This document shows positions 35,085 through 43,072 of a stretch of DNA of 51,737 nt, one piece after another; position 1 is the first letter of the stretch; each line of letters opens with the position of its first letter. Below the pieces are notes generated by a model. It had not been told where the DNA came from. It made no database searches and saw nothing but the letters and a program-made list of their open reading frames with translations. This stretch comes from an uncultured Bacteroidota bacterium. GTDB lineage: Bacteria; Bacteroidota; Bacteroidia; Bacteroidales; P3. The DNA lies in contig CACYKY010000015.1 of assembly GCA_902775135.1 (NCBI GenBank), forward strand, positions 1 to 51,737. The letters are read 5' to 3'. The position numbers and the translations under genes were made by a program.

Positions 35085-35129
35085 GACATTCTATCTCAAA
35101 ACAAAACGGAAAAAGATTGAGCTTCTTTT

Positions 35130-36014
35130 CTAACCAATGGCTTCTTCTCTAACCGAATCACCGGAAACATGCCGAATGGATCTCTTATCCTTTAATTCCA
35201 GCGCTGACCAACCGTCTCGGTTCTTCCTGCTACGGAGCACCATGCCGAGCTCGTTGGCGCGGGCGATGAGGGAGGCCTCGTCGGCCTCGTAGAAGCCGCT
35301 GAGGAGGAGTGTGCCGCCGGGGTTGAGCACAGCGGCATAACGCTCCATGTCGGCCAGGAGGATATTGCGGTTGATGTTGGCGATGATGATGTCGAACAGG
35401 CCCTGCAACGTGCTGGCGTCGCCGAGCTTGAGGGCGATTTCCACATTGTTGGATGCGGCATTCTCGCGGGCGTTGCGGAAAGCCCACTCGTCGATATCGA
35501 CACCTTCGACATAGCTGGCGCCACGCATCTTGGCCAGGATGGCGAGGACGGCGGTGCCGCAGCCCATGTCGAGAACCCTTTTGCCCACCATGTCGAGCTC
35601 GGCCACATAGGAGAGCATCATGTAGGTGGTAGGGTGATGGGCGGTGCCGAAACTCATCTTGGGCTCGATGATGAGTTCGTAATCCACATCCGTGCGATGG
35701 GCATGGAACGGCGCACGCACCCAGATGCTGCCGCCATCATATTCCACCAAGACAGCCTGATGGCTTTTCTCCCACTCCTGATTCCAGTCGCGGTCCTCCA
35801 TCTCTTCGACACTATATTTCAGCTGCACGGGAAAGGTCTCCACCGTCACCTCGAGGAAGTGGCGCTCGAACTTGTCGGCGGGCACATAGGCCTTAAGACC
35901 GTCCTTTGTCTCTACAAAGCTCTCGTAGGGGCCTTCGTTGCCCAGGGTATCGACCAGCAGGTCGCGGAAGAGGCCGGTGTCGTCCATCGTAAATGTTACC
36001 TCGATATATTTCAT
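35130..36014 (-). CDS. prmA: ribosomal protein L11 methyltransferase with repeat-derived tail
   Basis: A 294-residue cytosolic methyltransferase that trimethylates ribosomal protein L11. The N-terminal half is the L11-recognition domain (MKYIEVTFTM); the catalytic Rossmann half has motif I VLDMGCGTAVLAILA (about 145-159), VDIDEWAFRNARENA and IIANINRNIL (the NxN/P-type post-motif). The natural end appears to be near LELKDK. The last 17 residues (RSIRHVSGDSVREEAIG) are encoded by a dispersed repeat with copies at 50825-50952, so the C-terminus has been extended by repeat insertion. It lies 25 nt downstream of truA and 45 nt upstream of topB. Confidence 0.92.
   Translation of the reverse strand: MKYIEVTFTMDDTGLFRDLLVDTLGNEGPYESFVETKDGLKAYVPADKFERHFLEVTVETFPVQLKYSVEEMEDRDWNQEWEKSHQAVLVEYDGGSIWVRAPFHAHRTDVDYELIIEPKMSFGTAHHPTTYMMLSYVAELDMVGKRVLDMGCGTAVLAILAKMRGASYVEGVDIDEWAFRNARENAASNNVEIALKLGDASTLQGLFDIIIANINRNILLADMERYAAVLNPGGTLLLSGFYEADEASLIARANELGMVLRSRKNRDGWSALELKDKRSIRHVSGDSVREEAIG
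35145..35177. repeat. dispersed ATTCGGCATG element, copy in the prmA tail
   Basis: On the minus strand these 33 nt equal 50825-50857 exactly. A further similarity (TTAGAAAAGAAGC, 35119-35131) continues past the prmA stop and matches part of 50911-50922. Confidence 0.95.
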
Positions 36015-36039
36015 ATTTTAGCAGTTAAATAGACAGTAG

Positions 36040-36783
36040 TTAAGTCAAATGATTCGCATACTCGACTTTGGTGAGGAAGAGGCCGCAGGCCGGCATGCTG
36101 ACGCCAGCGGCGCAACGGTCTTTCTTCTCAATGATTTGGCGGAGGCCCTCGATAGAGAGTTTCCCCCTGCCCACGTCGAGCAAGGTGCCTGTCACCGAAC
36201 GCACCATGTTGCGCAGGAAACGGTTGCTACGGATGGTGAAGACCCACTCCTCCCCTACCTCGTCCCAATGCGCATCACTTAAGTGGCAGATGTTGGTCTT
36301 CACCTGGGTATGCAGTTTGGCGAACGAAGTAAAATCCTCGTATTCCATGAGCACCCGAGCCGCCTCGTTCATCCGTTCCAGGTCGGGACGATAGTAGATG
36401 CGGCAATACTGCCCCTGGCGGAAAGGCAGACGGCGGTCGCTCACGTGGTACTGATAGGTGCGCGCGATGGCGTCGAAGCGCGCATGGGCGTTGTCGGCGA
36501 CTGGGAAGATGGAGAAAATGGCGATGTCGGGAGGCAGCAGGTTGTTGAGCTTGAAGGAGAGCTGACAGCAATCGACGTCACCTTCGGCATCGAAGTGTGC
36601 GTAGAAGTCGCTGGCATGGACACCCGTATCGGTGCGGCCACAGCCCACGACGGCAATCTTCGCGCGTAGCAATGTCGTCAGCGCCCCCTCGAGGGTCTGC
36701 TGCACCGTGGGGAGACCCGGCTGCGTCTGCCAGCCGTTGTAATTCATTCCGTTATAGGCCAGATGTATGAAATAGCGTCCCAT
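36040..36783 (-). CDS. truA: tRNA pseudouridine synthase A
   Basis: A 247-residue enzyme converting uridines 38-40 of tRNA anticodon arms to pseudouridine. The catalytic Asp 52 lies in GCGRTDTGVHASDFYAHFD; other family motifs are YNGMNYNGWQTQPG near the start and FLRNMVRSVTGTLLDVGRG (about 188-206). Full length. It has its own canonical promoter immediately beyond the terminator of the tRNA-Glu gene and probably leads a short operon truA-prmA-topB. Confidence 0.95.
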   Translation of the reverse strand: MGRYFIHLAYNGMNYNGWQTQPGLPTVQQTLEGALTTLLRAKIAVVGCGRTDTGVHASDFYAHFDAEGDVDCCQLSFKLNNLLPPDIAIFSIFPVADNAHARFDAIARTYQYHVSDRRLPFRQGQYCRIYYRPDLERMNEAARVLMEYEDFTSFAKLHTQVKTNICHLSDAHWDEVGEEWVFTIRSNRFLRNMVRSVTGTLLDVGRGKLSIEGLRQIIEKKDRCAAGVSMPACGLFLTKVEYANHLT

Positions 36784-36794
36784 AAATCAAGGTG

Positions 36795-36825
36795 CAAAGA
36801 TAAGAAAAAATAACGATATGGCAAA
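36795..36825 (-). promoter_or_regulatory. complete Bacteroidota promoter for truA
   Basis: On the minus strand TTTG (36822-36825) and TATCTTTG (36795-36802) are 19 nt apart. The -33 box lies directly next to the T-run of the tRNA terminator. Confidence 0.85.
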
Positions 36826-36826
36826 A

Positions 36827-36866
36827 AGAAAAAAAAGCGACAGAATTTTGTTGATTCTATCGCTTT
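36827..36866 (-). terminator. intrinsic terminator of the tRNA-Glu gene
   Basis: A 13-bp stem (36834-36846 with 36854-36866) containing one U-G pair, followed on the minus strand by a long T-run. It begins at the last base of the tRNA. Confidence 0.9.
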
Positions 36867-36942
36867 GGTACCGCATATCAGAGTCGAACTGATGATCTTC
36901 TGCGTGAGAGGCAGATGTCCTGGACCACTAGACGAATGCGGC
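36866..36942 (-). tRNA. tRNA-Glu (anticodon CTC)
   Basis: 77 nt including an encoded CCA. The cloverleaf is clear: acceptor GCCGCAT with ATGCGGT (a G-U pair at the top), D arm with AGTGG, anticodon stem TCTGC/GCAGA with loop CTCTCAC giving anticodon CTC (36906-36908), T arm ATCAG-TTCGACT-CTGAT. D-loop features are typical of Glu/Asp tRNAs. It reads GAG codons. Confidence 0.93.
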
Positions 36943-36984
36943 ATGTCGTTTCTCAAGGTCGAATTTCTCTCTCGAAATCGGGTG

Positions 36985-37015
36985 CAAAAGTATGAACATT
37001 TTTTGAATTGGCAAA
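36985..37015 (-). promoter_or_regulatory. complete Bacteroidota promoter for tRNA-Glu
   Basis: On the minus strand TTTG (37012-37015) and TACTTTTG (36985-36992) are 19 nt apart, an exact consensus fit. A 43-nt stretch separates the -7 box from the mature 5' end. Confidence 0.85.
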
Positions 37016-37162
37016 ATAAAAAATCATTTTTTTTCTCATCTCACTCATTCCCAGCAAAATATTTTTTCTCCATACGCTCTATTACCCACACAAACTCCCC
37101 CACTTCATCATCTTCCGAACAGCTTTTTTCCCCCATCGACAGAGCGTTTCGGAGGCGGGTAG

Positions 37163-38650
37163 TCAGGGACGGACTCCCCTCTCCTGCTCGCGGTGACGGA
37201 GGGCAACATGGATGTTGGGATAGGTGGTACGAAGCCACTGGGCGAGTTGCTCGGCGCAGAAGACTGAGCGGTGCTGGCCACCGGTGCATCCGAAGGAGAC
37301 CTGCAGGGAGGAGAAACGTCGCTCAACGTATTTGTCGACACTCTGAGCCACGAGCATCTTGACATGCTGCAGGAAATGGTCGACGGGAGGTTCATGCTGG
37401 AGGAACTCTATCACAGGACGGTCCTTGCCGGTATAGGCTTTGTACTCGGGGTAGCGACCGGGGTTGGGGAGGGCTCGGCAGTCGAAGATGAATCCGCCGC
37501 CGTTGCCCGAGGGGTCGGCAGGGAGCCCCTGCTTGTAGCTGAAGCTCTGCACAAAGACGGTGAGGGGGGAAGGCTGAGGGGATTGGGCGCCAACATTAAC
37601 GCTAACGTTGACGGAAGCTGAGGGCTGAAGGCGGAGGTCGGAGAGGGAGAGAACGATTTGTTTGATGTGAGGGAGGGTGAGGAAGAGGTCGGGATGGTCG
37701 TCGGCGAGGCTGCGGAGGTTGTGGAGGGCCAGAGGGATGGACTGGAGGAAATAGTCCTTTCGCTCGAAGAGGCCACGATAGCCGTAGGCTCCAAGGGTTT
37801 GGAGGATGCGGAGGAGGAGGTAGGACCAGAACTGGGAGAGCCACTGGCGCCGTGCTTCGCCCCGGATTCCGCGTACACGGAGGTAGTGCTCCAAGAGTTC
37901 GTGACGTATGGCCTCGGGGAGATTGCTTTTGGCGCTATAGAGGATGGAAGCCACATCGTATTGCGCCGCCCCACGACGGGCCCCTTGGAAGTCGATGTAG
38001 AACAACTGAGGGCCAAAGACCATGATGTTGCGGGGGTTGAAGTCGCGGTAGAGGAGGAAATGGGTGTCGGCCTGAAGGAGGAGGTCGGCGAGGCGGAGGA
38101 AGTCGTCCTCGAGCAGCTGCTCGTCGAAGGGGACGTGGGCGAGTTTGAGAAAATGGTACTTGAAATAGTTGAGATCCCAGAGGATGGACTGGCGGTCGAA
38201 GTCGGGGCGAGGATAGGAGAGACTGAAGTCGAAGTCGGCCCCCGCCTGCTGGATGGCAGTGAGGTCGGCAAGGGCCTGCTTGTAAAGTAGGAGCATCTGT
38301 GCGTCGAAGCCCCCACCCTGGCGCTGCTTCTCATGCAGAAAGCCGTAGAGAGTGAGGTCGCCGAGATCCTGCTGGAGGTAGCAGCGCTGGTCAGGGGCTA
38401 CAGCGTAGAGTTCGGGGACGCGTATCCCCTTGGCATGCAGGTGTCGGCAGAGGGCGAAGAAGGCTCGGTTTTCGCGGAGGTCGTCGCCCACGGAGCCGAT
38501 GGCGGAGATACTGTTGTTCTCACCGCCCAGCATGCGGTAGTAGCGCCGGGAGGAGCCTTGTGCACCGAGGGCAAGGATATCGGTACAAGAGATACCGGAC
38601 CACTGCTCGAAGAGCGTGGCCAACGAAAGGCGGTCGGCTTGGTCGGGCAT
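37163..38650 (-). CDS. phosphotransferase (APH)-RapZ C-terminal domain fusion
   Basis: A 495-residue two-domain protein. Residues 1-335 resemble an aminoglycoside-phosphotransferase-type kinase: a glycine-rich GAQGSSRRYYRM loop, LQQDLGDLTLYGFL, and the catalytic-loop region YRDFNPRNIMV with YIDFQGARRG (Tyr in place of the usual His). After a low-complexity linker (SASVNVSVNVGAQ), residues 350-495 match the RapZ C-terminal domain (FSYKQGLP, FDCRALPNPG, VSFGCTGGQHRSVFCAE). In Escherichia coli RapZ pairs a P-loop domain with this part to control a small RNA; here the partner domain is a sugar-type kinase. The ATG of MPDQADRLSLATL was chosen. It follows bactofilin by 5 nt. Confidence 0.85.
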   Translation of the reverse strand: MPDQADRLSLATLFEQWSGISCTDILALGAQGSSRRYYRMLGGENNSISAIGSVGDDLRENRAFFALCRHLHAKGIRVPELYAVAPDQRCYLQQDLGDLTLYGFLHEKQRQGGGFDAQMLLLYKQALADLTAIQQAGADFDFSLSYPRPDFDRQSILWDLNYFKYHFLKLAHVPFDEQLLEDDFLRLADLLLQADTHFLLYRDFNPRNIMVFGPQLFYIDFQGARRGAAQYDVASILYSAKSNLPEAIRHELLEHYLRVRGIRGEARRQWLSQFWSYLLLRILQTLGAYGYRGLFERKDYFLQSIPLALHNLRSLADDHPDLFLTLPHIKQIVLSLSDLRLQPSASVNVSVNVGAQSPQPSPLTVFVQSFSYKQGLPADPSGNGGGFIFDCRALPNPGRYPEYKAYTGKDRPVIEFLQHEPPVDHFLQHVKMLVAQSVDKYVERRFSSLQVSFGCTGGQHRSVFCAEQLAQWLRTTYPNIHVALRHREQERGVRP

Positions 38651-38655
38651 GGGGA

Positions 38656-39060
38656 TCAATCCTCTTTGGCTTCCTGATCGGCCTGCTCGGCCTCGAGCTG
38701 CTGCTGCTTGCGCACCTCGTCGAGCATGCAGCACTTGCCCGTGAAGACGGCGCCGGGCTCGATGGAGAGTTTGTTGATGAGGATGTCGCCCTTGACACGG
38801 GCGGTGCTGTGGAGCGACAGCAATTCCTTCACCGAGAGGTTGCCGTTGACGGTGCCGATGATGTTGGCGTTCATGCAGAGGACGTTGCCGTTGACGACTC
38901 CGGTGTCGCCCACGACGAGCTTGCCGTTGAGTTGGATGTTGCCCTCGAGGGTTCCGTCGAGACGGAAGTCGCCTGTGGCTGTGATGTCGCCCTTGATGAC
39001 GGTGCCGTTGGTGATGATGTTGATTGCGTTGGGTGTGTCGGTTTCCATTGTTCTGGCCAT
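38656..39060 (-). CDS. bactofilin (polymer-forming cytoskeletal protein)
   Basis: A 134-residue protein whose central 90 residues form the bactofilin beta-helix: repeated G-hydrophobic-x-G units such as NGTVIKGDITATGDF, DGTLEGNIQLNGKLVVGDTG and ARVKGDIL. Polar tails flank the core, and the C-terminal tail is Glu/Gln-rich (EVRKQQQLEAEQADQEAKED). Bactofilins polymerise without nucleotide and help shape cells or place cell-wall enzymes. An ATG at 39048 is an alternative start. It lies between porW and the RapZ fusion. Confidence 0.92.
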   Translation of the reverse strand: MARTMETDTPNAINIITNGTVIKGDITATGDFRLDGTLEGNIQLNGKLVVGDTGVVNGNVLCMNANIIGTVNGNLSVKELLSLHSTARVKGDILINKLSIEPGAVFTGKCCMLDEVRKQQQLEAEQADQEAKED

Positions 39061-39109
39061 TTTTTTATGATTTAAAATTTATGTTTTCAGCATTCAGGGT
39101 GATGTTTTC

Positions 39110-39137
39110 TTTTCTCAATTCTCAATTTTCAATTTTC
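39110..39137. repeat. heptamer tract (CTCAATT/TTCAATT) at the porW stop
   Basis: Four 7-nt units; the TGA stop of the PorW-like gene (39129-39131) lies within the tract. Confidence 0.9.
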
Positions 39138-41840
39138 TTTCAGCAAATAGCGTTCCATGAATCGCAGGTAGGCTTCGACGTTCTTGCGATTGTAAAAGGT
39201 GGCGTAGTTCTGGGTGGAGATGGGAAACTCCCGATGGTCGGCGTCGGCATAGCGCCGGAGGGGGCTCTCCTCCTGCGCGAGGTGCTTCCAATAGGCTATG
39301 GCTTCCTTTGCGTCGACAAAGCGATGGATGGTGATAATCTGCGTGCTGTCGGTGAAGAGTGCGGTGTTGACGCTATAGTTGGAGTTGGAATAGTAGCGGC
39401 TGTTGAACTCGGCCAACTGCATCTGCAGCTCCGTGGCCTTGATGGTGCGGTCGTCGACGACGACGACGACAAAATACTGCTGTCCACTGCGCTGACGGTA
39501 GACCATGGACTCCGGCGGCAGCGGCTCTTCTTCGTCAGCGGGCAGCGTACTGCTTTCGGTGGCCTGGGGTTTTTCCCTCCGGACACGCTGCTCGTCGGCG
39601 TCGGTGATGGTCTCGGAGGTGGCAAAGGTGGTGTCCTGCAGCAAGGCCAGCTGGGCTTCGGCCAGCGGCTGAATGCTGTCGGTCTTGGGAAGGGCAGCAA
39701 GGGCGGAGAAGAGCGAGATGGCATCGGTGACGTTGCCTGTACGGGCGAGGGCCAGCCCCTTCCAGTAGCGGAACTTGTGGAGGGCGGGGTTGCCGGGATA
39801 GATCTCCTCGGCCTCGTTGGCCAAGTCGACCACCGTAGTGAAGCGATGGGCGGCATACTCGCCATAGAGTTGCTCGTAGTCGGCCTCGATGCGGCGCGAC
39901 CGGCGGAGGAGCTCCTTGTAGTATTCGTTGTCGCGAATGAGGTTGGCAAAGTCGCTGTCGGGGAAGCCCATGAGGACCATGTCGCGGTAGTAGTTGGCCT
40001 GCGGGGTGTTCCCCTGGCGGTCGTAGATGCGATAGAGCATATAGAACGCCTGCACAATCTCGGGGAAGGAGGTGTAGTCCTGAGCCAGGCGGTGGTAGCA
40101 CTCGAGGGCCCGCGGGATATTGCCGATGCCGTCGTAGAAGATGTAGCCGGCATTGAGGAGGGAGATGGAGGTGAGGGAGTCGAGGGAGTCGAGGGCATGC
40201 TGCGATGCGGGGAGGTCCTTGAGATAGTAGGCCACACTGTGGGGGTCGGTGGGGTCGCCGGTGGCAGGAGTCTTGGAACTGGAATCGGAAGGCTGCGAGC
40301 TGAGGGTGTCGGCATCCTCCTCCTCGGGGAGGTCGTCGAGGGCGAAAGTGGTCATCTTGTTGGAGAGGAACCAGAGGTCCTCGAGGGCGCGCATACCCCA
40401 GCGCTGGCGGAAGGTCTCCTTGCCTTTCTGCACGGTGTTGGGGGTATAGAAATACCAGTCGCCGGTGAGGGTGTTCTGCTGCTGGCGCGCGTCGTTGCGC
40501 ATCTCCTCGAGCAGCGCGCGCTCCTTGGCCTCCTCCTCCTGACGGCGCAGGTCGGCAATCTTGTCGTTGATGAGTTTCATCCGCTCGGCCTCGGGCATGG
40601 AGGCTACTGCCAGCAGGGAGTCGCAGCGCTCGTAGACTCGTGTGTAGGAGGCCAGCTCGCTGAGCATCTCGTGGCGTCGGCGGATGTAGTCGTAGCGGGG
40701 ATAGTCGGCGGCAATGCATTGCATGGCGGTATCGTAGTAGCGCTGGGCGAGGTCGTAGTTCTCGAAGACCTCGTATTGCACTTCGCCCATACGGAGGGCC
40801 GACTGGGCGCGCTGGGCCTTGTTGACGGTGGCGAGGGCTACGGAGCGGCGATAGTTGTCGCAGGCCTTGTCGGGCTGCTTGACGCCGAGGAACATCTCGC
40901 CCTTGGCAAAGTAGATCTGGTCGCGGTATTCCTCGTTTTTCTTGTCCGAGATCATGTCGTCCAACTGACGTTCGAGCTTGGCGATGTCAGTGTGCTCGAG
41001 GTCGGCACAGGAGGCCATGCCGAGTTTGGCGTTGAACTCCAACACGTAGGGAGGACGATAGGACATCACCTGGTCGTAGTACTTGGCGGCGACGGAGCGC
41101 TTGTCGAGGTGGCGATAGATCTGGGCCATGAGGAACGAGAGGCGGGCCTTGGTGTAGCGGTCGGAGGAGGCGTCGATGGCTTCGTGGATGTACTCCACAG
41201 CTTTCTTGTATTTCTCCTGCGGAACAGTGGCTTCGACCATAGCGATGTAGAGCTTGTCGCGCTGGCTGCGGGAGAAGTTGCCTTTGGCGAGTCGCTGGAC
41301 AAGCTGGTCGAGGGCGGCCTCGGCCTCTTCGTAGCGTTTTTCCATCGTCATGCAGCGCGCGAGGAGGACGGCCCCCTCGTCACCGGCATGGGTGCCCGCA
41401 AACTGCTGGATGAGGATGTCGCAGGTGTTGGAGGTGGAGACATAGTCGTGCTTGTAGAAGGTCGCGTAGGCAGTCATCAGATAGCACTCCTTGATGTAGG
41501 GCACATGCTCTACGCCTTTGACAAAGATGCTGTGCTTCTGGATTCCTTTGACTCCCTTCTCGATGGCACGATCCATCTCGGGATTGATGGAACGGGCAAT
41601 CTCGTCGTCGCCCACATTTTCAGGCATGATGAAGCGCGTGTAGTCGTCGACGGCCGTCTTCTGGAGTTTGGTCTTTCCTGCCTTGAGACTCTCGTTGCCA
41701 TTCCACCAGACATTGTAGTGGCAGGTGACGTTGTGGTATTGGATGTTGGTCCACTTGGCTTTCTCCGTGGAGCAGGAGGATAGAGTGAAAAAGGAAAAAG
41801 GAAAAAGGAAAACGAGGCTGACGCAGATAGCGCTGCGCAA
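39129..41840 (-). CDS. porW: PorW/SprE-like TPR lipoprotein of the type IX secretion system
   Basis: A protein of about 903 residues if started at TTG 41840 (917 from TTG 41882). The signal ends in the lipobox TLSSC; then a motif seen in SprE/PorW (NVWWNGNESLKAGK), many TPR-like helical repeats (about 100-450), a polar Glu-rich linker, more TPR repeats, and a C-terminal domain (YFVVVVVDDRTIKATELQMQL). SprE/PorW links T9SS shell and motor proteins and is needed for cargo export. No in-frame ATG precedes the lipobox. An ATG with an AAGGAG just upstream exists at 41844 but in another frame, and a 7-nt repeat separates the two frames. The start is therefore uncertain. Confidence 0.75.
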   Translation of the reverse strand: MRSAICVSLVFLFPFSFFTLSSCSTEKAKWTNIQYHNVTCHYNVWWNGNESLKAGKTKLQKTAVDDYTRFIMPENVGDDEIARSINPEMDRAIEKGVKGIQKHSIFVKGVEHVPYIKECYLMTAYATFYKHDYVSTSNTCDILIQQFAGTHAGDEGAVLLARCMTMEKRYEEAEAALDQLVQRLAKGNFSRSQRDKLYIAMVEATVPQEKYKKAVEYIHEAIDASSDRYTKARLSFLMAQIYRHLDKRSVAAKYYDQVMSYRPPYVLEFNAKLGMASCADLEHTDIAKLERQLDDMISDKKNEEYRDQIYFAKGEMFLGVKQPDKACDNYRRSVALATVNKAQRAQSALRMGEVQYEVFENYDLAQRYYDTAMQCIAADYPRYDYIRRRHEMLSELASYTRVYERCDSLLAVASMPEAERMKLINDKIADLRRQEEEAKERALLEEMRNDARQQQNTLTGDWYFYTPNTVQKGKETFRQRWGMRALEDLWFLSNKMTTFALDDLPEEEDADTLSSQPSDSSSKTPATGDPTDPHSVAYYLKDLPASQHALDSLDSLTSISLLNAGYIFYDGIGNIPRALECYHRLAQDYTSFPEIVQAFYMLYRIYDRQGNTPQANYYRDMVLMGFPDSDFANLIRDNEYYKELLRRSRRIEADYEQLYGEYAAHRFTTVVDLANEAEEIYPGNPALHKFRYWKGLALARTGNVTDAISLFSALAALPKTDSIQPLAEAQLALLQDTTFATSETITDADEQRVRREKPQATESSTLPADEEEPLPPESMVYRQRSGQQYFVVVVVDDRTIKATELQMQLAEFNSRYYSNSNYSVNTALFTDSTQIITIHRFVDAKEAIAYWKHLAQEESPLRRYADADHREFPISTQNYATFYNRKNVEAYLRFMERYLLKEN
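41792..41812. repeat. heptamer tract (AGGAAAA)x3 inside the porW signal peptide
   Basis: Three exact units preceded by a GTGAAAA variant (41785-41791). The coding strand (TTTTCCT) is open in every frame and gives the cyclic heptapeptide FPFSFFL. Confidence 0.95.
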
Positions 41841-41877
41841 CCATTTGAACTCCTTATTATTTTTTTCAGTTTTCACT

Positions 41878-41978
41878 TTCAATTTTCAATTTTCAATTAC
41901 CTCAAAACTTAAACCTTAAACCTTAAACCTCAAACCTCAAACCTTAAACCTTAAACCTTAAACCTTATACCTCAAACA
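41878..41978. repeat. heptamer spacer: TTCAATT then AAACCTT units
   Basis: Three TTCAATT-type units followed by about ten AAACCTT/AAACCTC units fill the gap between porW and ychF. The tract supplies the ychF stop (GTT TGA). Confidence 0.93.
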
Positions 41979-43072
41979 TTGAAACGGAAATGCATGATGT
42001 CGCCATCCTGGACCACGTAGTCCTTGCCCTCGACGGAGATCTTGCCAGCTTCGCGGCACTTGGCTTCCGATCCAAGGGCGACATAGTCGTCGTACTTGAT
42101 CACCTCGGCGCGGATGAAGCCACGCTCGAAGTCGGAATGGATAATGCCCGCTGTCTGAGGAGCTTTCATACCTTTGCGGAAGGTCCACGCACGGCACTCC
42201 TTGGGGCCCGCAGTGAGGAAGGTCTGCAGGTTGAGGAGATGGTAGGCGGCCTTGATGAGGCGGTTGACGCCGCTCTCCTTCAACCCCAAGTCCTCGAGGA
42301 ACATCTGCTTCTCCTCGTAGGTCTCCAGCTCGGCAATGTCGGCCTCGATGCCCGCACCGATGACCAGCACTTCGGCCTGCTCGTCTTTGACAGCCTCTCG
42401 GACAGCGTCGACATACTTGTTGCCGTTCACCACGGCCCCCTCGTCGACATTGCATACGTAGAGAACGGGCTTCGAGGTGAGCAGCATGAGGTCCTTGGCC
42501 ACCTCGGCCTGGTTCTCGTCGAGCTGCACGGTGCGTGCGCTCTTGCCCTCCAACAGGGCGGCTTTGTAGAGGTCCATCACCTCGACGAGTCGTTTGGCAT
42601 GGGCGTCGCCGCCGGCCTTGCTTTTCTTCACCTCTTTGTCATAGCGGTTCTCGATGGTTTCCAGGTCCTTGAACTGCAGCTCGAGGTCGATGGTAAACTT
42701 GTCGCGCACAGGGTCGACGGAGCCGTCGACATGGGTGATATTGTCGTCGTCGAAGCATCGGAGGACATGTATGATGGCGTCGCAGTTGCGGATGTCGGCC
42801 AGGAATTTGTTGCCCAGTCCCTCGCCCTTGGAGGCTCCCTTCACAAGTCCGGCAATGTCGACAATCTCCACGGTGGCGGGAACCACGCTGGCGGGTCGCT
42901 CAATCTCTACCAACTTGGCCAGACGCTCGTCGGGGACGGTGATGACACCCACGTTGGGCTCGATGGTGCAGAAGGGAAAATTGGCCGCCTGCGCTTTGGC
43001 GTTGCTCAGACAGTTGAAAAGGGTGGACTTGCCCACATTGGGCAGTCCCACTATACCACATTGGAGACTCAT
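41972..43072 (-). CDS. ychF: redox-regulated ATPase YchF (Obg family)
   Basis: A 366-residue P-loop ATPase associated with ribosomes. The G1 motif is GLPNVGKSTLFN (8-19), followed by VDIAGLVKGASKGEGLGNKFL (about 68-88) and the NxxE-type base motif in place of NKxD (YVCNVDE). The C-terminal TGS domain begins near 280 (LQTFLTAGPKECRAWT) with HSDFERGFIRAEV. Full length. Its ATG overlaps the stop of the upstream glycosyltransferase gene (ATGA at 43069-43072). The last residues FNV and the stop abut heptamers. Confidence 0.96.
   Translation of the reverse strand: MSLQCGIVGLPNVGKSTLFNCLSNAKAQAANFPFCTIEPNVGVITVPDERLAKLVEIERPASVVPATVEIVDIAGLVKGASKGEGLGNKFLADIRNCDAIIHVLRCFDDDNITHVDGSVDPVRDKFTIDLELQFKDLETIENRYDKEVKKSKAGGDAHAKRLVEVMDLYKAALLEGKSARTVQLDENQAEVAKDLMLLTSKPVLYVCNVDEGAVVNGNKYVDAVREAVKDEQAEVLVIGAGIEADIAELETYEEKQMFLEDLGLKESGVNRLIKAAYHLLNLQTFLTAGPKECRAWTFRKGMKAPQTAGIIHSDFERGFIRAEVIKYDDYVALGSEAKCREAGKISVEGKDYVVQDGDIMHFRFNV

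Noticed and set aside
39024..41783. Plus-strand open frame of 919 codons antisense to porW and bactofilin
   Set aside because: It runs through two real minus-strand genes and its product is a biased Gly/Val/Leu/Glu sequence with no family features.
41620..41844. Separate small protein starting at ATG 41844
   Set aside because: It overlaps the PorW-like frame and has no features beyond the shared repeat; better explained as the out-of-frame start of porW.
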